Shown here piece by piece: positions 16,408 through 24,353 of a DNA stretch of 50,704 nt. Each line of letters opens with the position of its first letter. The first letter of the stretch is position 1. A program made the translations under genes and the position numbers. The notes beneath the pieces are model-generated. The model made no database searches. It was not told the DNA's origin and saw only the letters and a program-made list of their open reading frames with translations. This stretch comes from ZC4RG35 sp040878345 (GTDB taxonomy: Bacteria; Actinomycetota; Acidimicrobiia; Spongiisociales; ZC4RG35): NCBI GenBank assembly GCA_040878345.1, contig JBBDML010000035.1, forward strand, positions 1 through 50,704, given 5' to 3'.

Positions 16408-17421
16408 GTGACACAACTGGGACAGGGCGACCTCGACCGCTACATGCAAACCGCGGCCGCCATCGAGCAGGCGGTCGGGGTCAGGATCGCCGGCCAGCCA
16501 CAGCTGATCCGCCAGACTCTCGTCGGTCTCCTGGCCGAAGGTCATGTGCTCCTCGAAGGAGTGCCCGGATTGGGGAAGACCGAGTTGGTGAAGGCGCTCG
16601 CCAGCGCCATCGACGTCGGCTTCGGCAGGGTCCAGTTCACCCCGGACCTGATGCCAGCCGACATCGTTGGAACCCAGGTGTTGGAAGAGGACGACCAGGG
16701 TCATCGTCGCTTCCATTATCGGCCGGGGCCGGTGTTCACCAACCTGCTCCTCGCCGACGAGATCAACCGGGCCACTCCCAAGACGCAGGCGGCGCTCCTC
16801 GAGGCGATGCAGGAGCGGCATGTGACGGTCGCCGGACAGACCAGGGATCTCCCCCGGCCCTTCCTGGTCCTCGCCACCCAGAACCCGATCGAGCTGGAGG
16901 GCACCTATCCCCTGCCAGAGGCCCAACTCGACCGGTTCATGTTCAAGGTGACGGTCAATCCACCGTCCGCCGACGTCCTCGAAGAGATCATTCGACGCAC
17001 CACCACGGGTCACACCCCGGAGGTGCCGATGGCGGCCGATGGAGAGACCATCACCGACTTGATCGCCATGACCCCCAGGGTCCCGATGGCCAAACACCTG
17101 ATCCGCTATGTCTCATTGATAATCGAGGCCACTCACCCAGACGGGAACACCGCGTCTCCAACCGTGAAGAGGTACGTCAGATGGGGCGCGTCTCCCCGCG
17201 GGGCCCAGGCCATCGTCCTGGCGGCGAAGGCCTCCGCCCTGATCGACGGTCGCCCTCATGTCACCGCCGACGACATCCGGTGGGCTGCACCCGCTGCCCT
17301 GCGTCACCGGTTGGTGCTCGGGTTCGAGGCCACTGCCGAAGGCGTCAGGAGCGACAACATCATCGACGAGGTGCTCAGCTCGACACCCGAGCCGAGAGCG
17401 GAGATCCGGGGCACCCCTTGA
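16408..17421 (+). CDS. MoxR-family AAA+ ATPase (337 aa)
   Basis: A MoxR ATPase with Walker A LEGVPGLGKTE (about residues 49-59), FTPDLMPADIVG, Walker B LLLADEINRATPK, sensor 1 ATQNPIELEGTYPLPEAQLDRF, and the C-terminal lid. Members act as chaperone-like remodellers for VWA-domain partners, and DUF58 and VWA proteins follow immediately. GTG 16408 is supported by GGGAGG at 6 nt spacing. Its TGA overlaps the TTG start of the DUF58 gene (TTGA, 17418-17421), implying translational coupling. Length and motifs are complete, so it should be active. Confidence 0.95.
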   Translation: MTQLGQGDLDRYMQTAAAIEQAVGVRIAGQPQLIRQTLVGLLAEGHVLLEGVPGLGKTELVKALASAIDVGFGRVQFTPDLMPADIVGTQVLEEDDQGHRRFHYRPGPVFTNLLLADEINRATPKTQAALLEAMQERHVTVAGQTRDLPRPFLVLATQNPIELEGTYPLPEAQLDRFMFKVTVNPPSADVLEEIIRRTTTGHTPEVPMAADGETITDLIAMTPRVPMAKHLIRYVSLIIEATHPDGNTASPTVKRYVRWGASPRGAQAIVLAAKASALIDGRPHVTADDIRWAAPAALRHRLVLGFEATAEGVRSDNIIDEVLSSTPEPRAEIRGTP

Positions 17422-18275
17422 CCCTGATCAGCCCGGCCCTGATGGCTCGGCTGGAGAGCCTGCAGATCAATAGCCGCCACCGCCTGGTAGGCAGGTTCGG
17501 CGGGGAGCACGTCTCCAAGCGGTACGGCAACACCGTCGACTTCGCCGACTTCCGGGAGTACCACCCAGGTGACGACTTCCGCAGGATCGATTATCACGTC
17601 CTGGCCCGCCTCGACCAGGTCCTGATCAAGCTGTTCGAGGCTGACGACGAGGTCACCGTCCGCATCCTCCTCGACACCTCGGCTTCGATGTCGGTGGGTG
17701 GCAAGCTCGACCAGGCAAAACGGCTGGCAGCGGCTCTCGGCTTCGTTGCCCTCACCGCCCATGACTCGGTCTCGGTCCATACCTTCCCGGCCAAAGGGCC
17801 CGCACCACGGTTCGCCGGCCGCGCCTCCGTGCCCGGCTTCCTGAGCCATCTGGAGTCGCTGTACCCAGGGGGCTTGACGCCATTCGCCGAGGCGGCGGCC
17901 CACCTCCTCGGCCAGTCAGGGCTACCCGGTGTCACCGTGGTCCTCAGCGATCTCCTCACCCCTCAGTGGAGGTCGCTGGTGAACCTCCGCGCCGGGGGAA
18001 GCGACGTCCTTGTCATCCATCTCACCTGTGGGGAGGATCTCGATCCCGAGTACTCAGGCGATCTCGAGCTGGTGGACCGTGAGGACGGCAAACGGCTGAC
18101 GGTGAGCGTCACGGACGACGTGGCGCAGTCCTATCGGGCCCGAGTGAGGGCATGGCGCGATGAGGTGATCAGCGCGGCAGGGGGTAGTGGCGCCCTCTAC
18201 GTTCCGGTAGATGCCGACGAAGACGTCGAGGCGGTGCTCCTCAATGCCTGGCGACGGGCAGGGGTGCTCCGGTGA
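17418..18275 (+). CDS. DUF58 domain protein with VWA-like fold (285 aa)
   Basis: A classic MoxR-partner protein: an N-terminal segment with RRLVGRFGGEHVS-like and FADFREYHPGDDFRRIDYHV motifs defining DUF58, then a VWA-like fold with the MIDAS sequence LLDTSASMSVG. TTG 17418 overlaps the MoxR stop codon by 4 nt and gives the family's usual beginning (LISPALMARLESLQ); ATG 17442 would drop it. The last codons overlap the next gene (GTGA at 18272-18275). It is probably cytoplasmic, linking MoxR to the membrane VWA protein that follows. Confidence 0.92.
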   Translation: MTLISPALMARLESLQINSRHRLVGRFGGEHVSKRYGNTVDFADFREYHPGDDFRRIDYHVLARLDQVLIKLFEADDEVTVRILLDTSASMSVGGKLDQAKRLAAALGFVALTAHDSVSVHTFPAKGPAPRFAGRASVPGFLSHLESLYPGGLTPFAEAAAHLLGQSGLPGVTVVLSDLLTPQWRSLVNLRAGGSDVLVIHLTCGEDLDPEYSGDLELVDREDGKRLTVSVTDDVAQSYRARVRAWRDEVISAAGGSGALYVPVDADEDVEAVLLNAWRRAGVLR

Positions 18276-21200
18276 CCCTCCTCCTGCCTACCGGTCTTCT
18301 GGCCCTGGCGCTGGCTGCTCCCATCGTCATCCTTCACATGCTGACCCCTCGTCGACCACCAACCGAGGTCAGCTCATTGCTCCATTGGGACGGTCTTCGC
18401 CATGCGATCACGGCAGCTCAGCCATGGCAGAGGCTCCGCTGGAGCCTTCTCTTCATCCTCCAGCTCCTCGCCGTCGCCCTCTTCGCCTTTGCCTTGGCCA
18501 GACCGGCCACGGTCGAGGATGCCGAGCTGGCCGATCACACCGTGTTCATCATCGATGCCTCCAGCTCGATGTCGGCTATCGACGGCTCGCCCGACCGGCT
18601 CGCCGACGCCATCGAGACCGCCATCGCCATGCGAGCCGACATACCCGACAACGGGTTGGCCAGCCTGATCATCGCCTCGGCTCAGCCGGCAGTGCTCCTC
18701 CAGCAGAGTGAGGACGCCGGGGAGTTCGAGAGGGCGGCATCCAGCATCAGGACCACCGGCTCGGGCGTCGACTACGAGGCCGCCTTCGCCCTGGCCGAGT
18801 CACTCGTCCTACCGGAGCGGGCGACCGGGTTCGTCCTCATCTCCGATGGCGACCTCGACGACGTGGAACAGCGGCTCGCCCCCCTCGGCACCAGATACGT
18901 GGGCGTCGGGGCCACGGACACCAACCGGGCGATCACTGATCTCTCCGTCAATGCAGGCCCGGGTGGCCTGCAAGCGAGGGTGACCATCGAGTCGACCGGC
19001 GGGCCCAGCTCGACCCAGGTGCTCCGCCTGGATGTCGATGGAGTCACCGTGCTCACCGAGGAGATCGAGATCCCCCGGGGCGAGGTGGTGGAGCAGGTCT
19101 TCGAGCTACCCCTCGGGACCAGGGTCGCCGCCTACCTGGACGGCCAGGACCTGCTGGCCGCCGACAACCAGCGGTATGCCGGGGCGCCGACATTGGGGTC
19201 CCTGAAGGCCCGGATCCACGGTGAATCGGTCTTCTTCGTCGAACAACTCCTCTCGGCGATACCCGACGTCGACACCGACGTGGCCCCGGGGGAGGCAGTC
19301 GACTTCGAGATCTATGTCGGGACCGTGGTCCCACCCGAGCCAGAGACGCCATTCATAGCGATCGACGTGCCCGGTGGTGTTCCCGGCGTCCTCCCGGTGG
19401 GGCGGGTCCAGAACCCGATCCCGACGCTGGTGACAGACAACCCGATCCTCGACGACATCGACGTCTCGAGGATCGCGATCGCCGAGGCCCAGGAGCTCCG
19501 CGTCGATGGGCCGGAGGTGCTCCTCGGAGCTCCCGGAGCCCCACTCATCGTCGCCGGCGAGACCGGTGGCGTGCCCTTCTACTACCTGGCGTTCACCCTG
19601 GAGCAGTCCAACCTGCCGGTCAGCATCGCCTACCCGATCCTTGGGGCCCGGATGGTCGGAGGGCTTGCCACCGCCGACGGTGTGGCGGCCGGGTTGACCG
19701 TAGGCCAGCCGGTGCCGGTGGGATTGACCGATCTCGCGGTGACCGACCCCCGTGGGAGCCGGTCCGTCGTCTCGGTGGGCGATTCTGATCCGATCGCCGA
19801 TCAGGCCGGGTTCTGGGTGATCGAGGCCTCCGACGGCGCCTTGATCGAAGTCGCAGCCAACCCTGACACAGGCGAGTCGGATCTGGCGCCGGTCGCCCGA
19901 CTGCCCGATATCCGGCCCGAGGTGGCCGACCCCGACTCAGCGGTGACTATCGCCACCGTGGCCAGGTCCATCCTCCCTTGGGTCATCGCTGGCCTCCTCG
20001 TAGTCCTGGCCTTCGAGCTATACGTCAGCTATCGAGCCAGGGGCGTCTCGCATCGCCAGTGGCGTTGGGGTATGGCCACCCGGACGGTGATCGTCGCCCT
20101 CCTGGTCCTCACCCTGGTCGACCCGGTGATCTCGACCAGCTCCGACGATGTGACCACCGTCTTTGTGGTTGACGTCTCCGCATCGATCGGCGCCTCCGAG
20201 CGCGCCGCCCGCGCCTGGGTCGAGTCCGCCCTTGCCGAGGCCGGGGACGGTCGATGGGCGGTGGTCGAGTTCGGGGCCGACGCCCGGGTCGGTACCCCGG
20301 TCGGCACGGTCTCTTATCGGCCGGCGAGGGGTGTCGACCGCGAGGCGACCAGCATTGCCCGTGGTCTGCGTCTCGGGGAGTCGATTCTCACCGGTGAGAC
20401 CCGACAAAGGGTGATCCTGATCTCCGACGGGCGCGCCAACACCGGTGATCTACAGGCCGAGCTCGACCGTCTCAGGTCCCTTGGCTTCGTGGTCGACGTC
20501 CACACCCTGGCCGGGGAGGAGAAGACCGATGTGGCGGTGGCCGGGATAGATGTTCCCAACACCGTCAACGAGGGGGAGACCTTTGTCGCCACCGTGGAGG
20601 TTCTGTCGACCATCACCGGGGTGGCCGAGGTCGAGTTGTCGGACTCCGGGGTCGTCATCGGCTCTCAACGGGTCGATGTCGACCCCGGGTCCAACCAGGT
20701 CGGCTTCGAGGTGGTCGCTGGTGAGCCCGGGCTCCAGAACCTCGAGGCCAGGGTACGGATGACCGGCGATGCCGTTGTGGAGAACGACACCACAGGCGCC
20801 GCGGTAGAGGTCAAGGGCCCCGCCAGCGTGATGATCGTCGAGGGCGAGGAGGACGGCGGGTCGATCATGGAAGGCGTCCTGGAGTCCACAGGTCTCCTCG
20901 TGGAGCGAATCGTGGTGGACGACATGCCCGGCCTTCAGGAGCTCTCGGTCCACCAGGCCCTGATCCTGGTCGACGTGAGTGCCCGAGACCTGAGTGACGA
21001 GAAGGTCGCTGCCATCGACACCCTGGTGCGCGATCTCGGCCGGGGCCTGGTCGTGGTGGGGGGCACCCACTCCTATGGCCTGGGCGGCTATCGCGACACG
21101 CCCCTCGAGGCTCTTCTGCCGGTCGACAGCGAGGCTCCGGATGCCCAACGGGAAGCAGAGGTTGCCGAGGTGCTCCTCATCGACACCAGCGAGTCGATGG

Positions 21201-22630
21201 GGGCCTGTCACTGCGACGATCAAGGGATGGGAAGCGAGACGGGTGGTGTCAACAAGACCGACATCGCCAAGGCCGGCGCTCTCCGTGCCATCGAGGCCCT
21301 GGGGTCCTCCGATGAGATCGGCCTCCTCGCATTCAGCGGGAACAGCGAGTGGCTGATCCCGCTCCAGGAGTTCCCCGACCGCTCCACGATCGATGAGGCG
21401 ATCGGCTCCATCCAGCCGTTCGGCGAGACTCGGATCGTCCCCGCCCTCCAGAACGCGGCAGAGGCTCTGCGGGCGTCGGACAAGGAGTTGAAGCACATCA
21501 TCCTGTTCACCGACGGCTTCACGTCGGAGTTGGAGATCGGGGCGGAGTTCGTCGGCCAGCCGTTCGCCGGTGACCTCGTCGCCGAGGTCGAGAAGCTCGC
21601 CCAGGATGGGATCACCGTCTCCGTGGTCGGCACCGGCGAAGGTGCCATCCCCGCCCTGGAGGAGGTGGCGATCGCAGGACGGGGCCGGTTCTACCCGGGC
21701 CGCGATCTCAACGAGATCCCCGAGATCTTCGTGAAGGAGGCGAGGCTGGCGTCACGCTCGTTCATCAACGAGGGCGAGTACTTCCCTGCCGTGACCTCCA
21801 CCGCCGCAGCGGTCCGCGATCTTGCCTCCTCCCCCGCCCTGCTCGGGTATGTGGCCACCTCCCCCAAGCCCACCTCCGACGTCCAGCTGCAAGTGGGTGA
21901 GTTTGCCGACCCGCTTCTCGCTTCCTGGCGTGTCGGCCTGGGTGAGGTGACTGCATGGACCAGCGACTCTGGGGACAAGTGGGGGGCACTCTGGGCCGGA
22001 TGGGATGGCTATGCCGACTTCTGGTCGAACGTGGTCAGGGACACCTTCCCCCTCAGCGGCTCGGAAGGCCAACAGGTCGAGGCGAGGATCAGCGACGAGT
22101 TGATGACCATTGGCCTGGAAGGCGCCGAGGCATGGGCGGCAGGGACCACCCCGCTGGCCCGTGTCAGCTACCCCGACGGGACCTCGGAGGAAGTCAGGCT
22201 GGAGCGGGTCTCCGACTTCGAGTTCGCCGCCAGCGTCCCCGCCCGCCAAGGAGGCACCTATGCGGTGGGCGTCACCTTCGACCGGGGCGACGGGGAGAGC
22301 GCCATCATGTCGGCCATCGCTTCCCGCTCCTTCGCCGCCGAGTACCTGCCCGGGCCATCGGACCCTGGGCTCATGGAGAGCATCTCGGCCGCCACCGGCG
22401 GCCGGGGCGAGATCACGCCCCAACAGGCCTTCGACTCCGAGGGGTTGGAGGAGGGGGTCAGCGATGGGTCCTTCCGCTGGTGGTTCCTGCTGGCCGCCGC
22501 CATGCTCTGGCCACTCGACGTCGCTCTCCGCCGGCTCCGGCTGTCGAGAAGAGAGCGGACGCACCAGCCAGGGCAATCACCAGGGACCCAATCCACACCC
22601 ACCACACCATCGGCCGCACAAACACACTGA
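18272..22630 (+). CDS. giant BatA-type triple-VWA membrane protein with GATase-like domain (1452 aa)
   Basis: This looks like two usually separate MoxR-locus proteins in one frame. Residues 1-80 carry two helices of the BatA N-terminal type. VWA1 follows at about 88-230 (MIDAS IIDASSSMS, near residue 95). Helices at about 567-590 and 601-620 precede VWA2 at about 629-760 (VVDVSASIG). A beta-rich segment leads to a glutamine-amidotransferase-like Rossmann domain at about 850-955 (VVVGGTHSYGLGGY), then VWA3 at about 966-1130 (LLIDTSESMG). A membrane helix lies at about 1403-1420. The GATase-like part lacks an obvious catalytic Cys elbow. GTG 18272 overlaps the DUF58 stop. The C-terminal 173 nt overlap the convergent ccmF. 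Most of the protein should lie outside the membrane. Confidence 0.88.
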   Translation: MTLLLPTGLLALALAAPIVILHMLTPRRPPTEVSSLLHWDGLRHAITAAQPWQRLRWSLLFILQLLAVALFAFALARPATVEDAELADHTVFIIDASSSMSAIDGSPDRLADAIETAIAMRADIPDNGLASLIIASAQPAVLLQQSEDAGEFERAASSIRTTGSGVDYEAAFALAESLVLPERATGFVLISDGDLDDVEQRLAPLGTRYVGVGATDTNRAITDLSVNAGPGGLQARVTIESTGGPSSTQVLRLDVDGVTVLTEEIEIPRGEVVEQVFELPLGTRVAAYLDGQDLLAADNQRYAGAPTLGSLKARIHGESVFFVEQLLSAIPDVDTDVAPGEAVDFEIYVGTVVPPEPETPFIAIDVPGGVPGVLPVGRVQNPIPTLVTDNPILDDIDVSRIAIAEAQELRVDGPEVLLGAPGAPLIVAGETGGVPFYYLAFTLEQSNLPVSIAYPILGARMVGGLATADGVAAGLTVGQPVPVGLTDLAVTDPRGSRSVVSVGDSDPIADQAGFWVIEASDGALIEVAANPDTGESDLAPVARLPDIRPEVADPDSAVTIATVARSILPWVIAGLLVVLAFELYVSYRARGVSHRQWRWGMATRTVIVALLVLTLVDPVISTSSDDVTTVFVVDVSASIGASERAARAWVESALAEAGDGRWAVVEFGADARVGTPVGTVSYRPARGVDREATSIARGLRLGESILTGETRQRVILISDGRANTGDLQAELDRLRSLGFVVDVHTLAGEEKTDVAVAGIDVPNTVNEGETFVATVEVLSTITGVAEVELSDSGVVIGSQRVDVDPGSNQVGFEVVAGEPGLQNLEARVRMTGDAVVENDTTGAAVEVKGPASVMIVEGEEDGGSIMEGVLESTGLLVERIVVDDMPGLQELSVHQALILVDVSARDLSDEKVAAIDTLVRDLGRGLVVVGGTHSYGLGGYRDTPLEALLPVDSEAPDAQREAEVAEVLLIDTSESMGACHCDDQGMGSETGGVNKTDIAKAGALRAIEALGSSDEIGLLAFSGNSEWLIPLQEFPDRSTIDEAIGSIQPFGETRIVPALQNAAEALRASDKELKHIILFTDGFTSELEIGAEFVGQPFAGDLVAEVEKLAQDGITVSVVGTGEGAIPALEEVAIAGRGRFYPGRDLNEIPEIFVKEARLASRSFINEGEYFPAVTSTAAAVRDLASSPALLGYVATSPKPTSDVQLQVGEFADPLLASWRVGLGEVTAWTSDSGDKWGALWAGWDGYADFWSNVVRDTFPLSGSEGQQVEARISDELMTIGLEGAEAWAAGTTPLARVSYPDGTSEEVRLERVSDFEFAASVPARQGGTYAVGVTFDRGDGESAIMSAIASRSFAAEYLPGPSDPGLMESISAATGGRGEITPQQAFDSEGLEEGVSDGSFRWWFLLAAAMLWPLDVALRRLRLSRRERTHQPGQSPGTQSTPTTPSAAQTH

Positions 22631-24338
22631 CCTCGAAAGATTCCAGGTCGGGTGAGAGGATCGACACCGCGATTATCAGGTCGCTGACCGGGGTGGATCT
22701 CATTGCCGGCTCGGCAACCGGAAGCCGCTGGTCCTCATAGGCCCTGATCTGGGGACGCAGCAAGGTGGTGTCGTCGACTCTGAATACACCCTCGGCGTAG
22801 ACGTACCTGTCGCCTTCCCCGGTGTCGATCGAGATCAGCTCGACGAGATGCGAGCCCACCGTCACGGTCTCCCCCAATCTCATCGAGCCGGCGAACTCGG
22901 CGCCCATCGCACTCCCGCCCGCTCCGATCAGGACCATCGCCATCCCGAGATGGGCCAACCTCGCCGGGACGAGACGTCTCCGCGCCGGTGTCAGGAGGTC
23001 GCGGGCCAATAGGGCCAGCGCGCCGGCCGAGAGGGCGGTGAGGGCGACGGCGATTCCTGGTGGGCCCTGTGCCAGCGTCGATGCCATCAGGGTCGCGGCC
23101 CCCATCGCGGCCATGAACCAGGCCAGGTCGACCCAGCGGAACCCGCTCCGGGACCATGTGGTGTTGAGAGCGAAGCCGATCAGGGTGGCGATGATCAGGG
23201 CGAGCGGGAGCACCGTGGTGACGAAGAACCGGGAGTCGACCACGACGGTGCGATCCCAGAAGACCCGGACATATGCGGGATATGCCGACCCGGCCAGGAC
23301 GAAGACCATGACCATTGCCACCAGGCCCCCGTTCACCAGGAGCCAGGTGTCCCTCCCTGCCCTCGGCTCGCCCCAGGGCTCGCCGGACGGCACCCGGAAG
23401 CTCAGCACCGTCACCACCAGCGTCGCCACCACGGCCGCGGTCAGCAGGACTCGCCCGATCAACGGGTCCTCGGCGAAGGCATGGATCGAACCGGTGACCC
23501 CCGACCTCGTCAGATAGACCCCCAAGACGCTCAGGGCAAACGGGAACATGGAGAAGAACACGGTCCAGCGCCGGAGTCGGCCGTCCCGTTCGGTGACCCG
23601 GGATGTGTGGAGGAAGACCGTGATGGCCAGCCACGGCATCAGTGAGGTGTTCTCCACCGGGTCCCAAGCCCAGAACCCTCCCCACCCCAGCTCGATGTAG
23701 GCCCAGTTGGCCCCGGCGACCATGCCCAGGGTGAGGAGCACCCAAGACCAGGTGAGCCAATGCCTGGCCTCCTTCGACCACAACCGATCGGTAGCCCTCC
23801 CCCGGACCGCCCCCAAAGTCAGCGCGAAGGGGACGATCAGGGTGGTCAAACCCAGGTACAGGATCGGTGGGTGATAGATCATCGCCGGGTGCTGGAGGAT
23901 GGCGAGGAGCCCCTGACCGTCGACCGCCGGGACGTCGAGTCTCTGGAATGGGTTGCTCGACAGGGCGGTGAGGAGAAGCAGCCCGAAGCCGATGGCGGCG
24001 ATCACGCCGCGCTCCACCCGGCCGCGGAACCGTGTGCCGGCGGTCCCGATGATCAGGATCAACATCGTGTAGAAGAGCAGCGAGCCCTCCATGCCACCCC
24101 AGAGCGCCGAGACCCGGTACGGCAACGGGGTGGCCCTGCTGGTGGTCTCGACCACATAGGCCAGGGTGAAGTCCCCCGACACCAAGGCGAAGGCGAGCAC
24201 CGTAGTGGCCGCCATGGTGAGGGCCACGGCCAGCCCCAGCAACCTGGAGGCGTGGCGTCGAGGTGCGAACAGTGACAACCCAGAGGCGCCGATCGCGCCC
24301 CACAGGGCAAGAGAACCAGCGGTAGCTGCCTCCATCAT
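22458..24338 (-). CDS. ccmF: cytochrome c-type biogenesis protein CcmF (626 aa)
   Basis: A polytopic haem-lyase component of cytochrome c maturation. It shows the haem-handling tryptophan-rich motif WGGFWAWDPVENTSLMPWL, the region AYVVETTSRATPLPYRVSALWGG-type loop, HPPILYLG, and about 15 membrane helices ending in VWWVWIGSLVIALAG. ATG 24338 is the first of two tandem ATGs; a TAGCCT hexamer at 24347-24342 would favour a leaderless start at the second (24335). No ccmE, ccmH, ccmI or ccmABCD gene is in the window. The basic tail after the last helix overlaps the convergent VWA gene by 173 nt. Confidence 0.93.
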   Translation of the reverse strand: MMEAATAGSLALWGAIGASGLSLFAPRRHASRLLGLAVALTMAATTVLAFALVSGDFTLAYVVETTSRATPLPYRVSALWGGMEGSLLFYTMLILIIGTAGTRFRGRVERGVIAAIGFGLLLLTALSSNPFQRLDVPAVDGQGLLAILQHPAMIYHPPILYLGLTTLIVPFALTLGAVRGRATDRLWSKEARHWLTWSWVLLTLGMVAGANWAYIELGWGGFWAWDPVENTSLMPWLAITVFLHTSRVTERDGRLRRWTVFFSMFPFALSVLGVYLTRSGVTGSIHAFAEDPLIGRVLLTAAVVATLVVTVLSFRVPSGEPWGEPRAGRDTWLLVNGGLVAMVMVFVLAGSAYPAYVRVFWDRTVVVDSRFFVTTVLPLALIIATLIGFALNTTWSRSGFRWVDLAWFMAAMGAATLMASTLAQGPPGIAVALTALSAGALALLARDLLTPARRRLVPARLAHLGMAMVLIGAGGSAMGAEFAGSMRLGETVTVGSHLVELISIDTGEGDRYVYAEGVFRVDDTTLLRPQIRAYEDQRLPVAEPAMRSTPVSDLIIAVSILSPDLESFEVSVFVRPMVWWVWIGSLVIALAGASALFSTAGAGGERRRVARAWRRPAGTTSGRTHR

Positions 24339-24353
24339 CAGAGGCTAGGCAGG

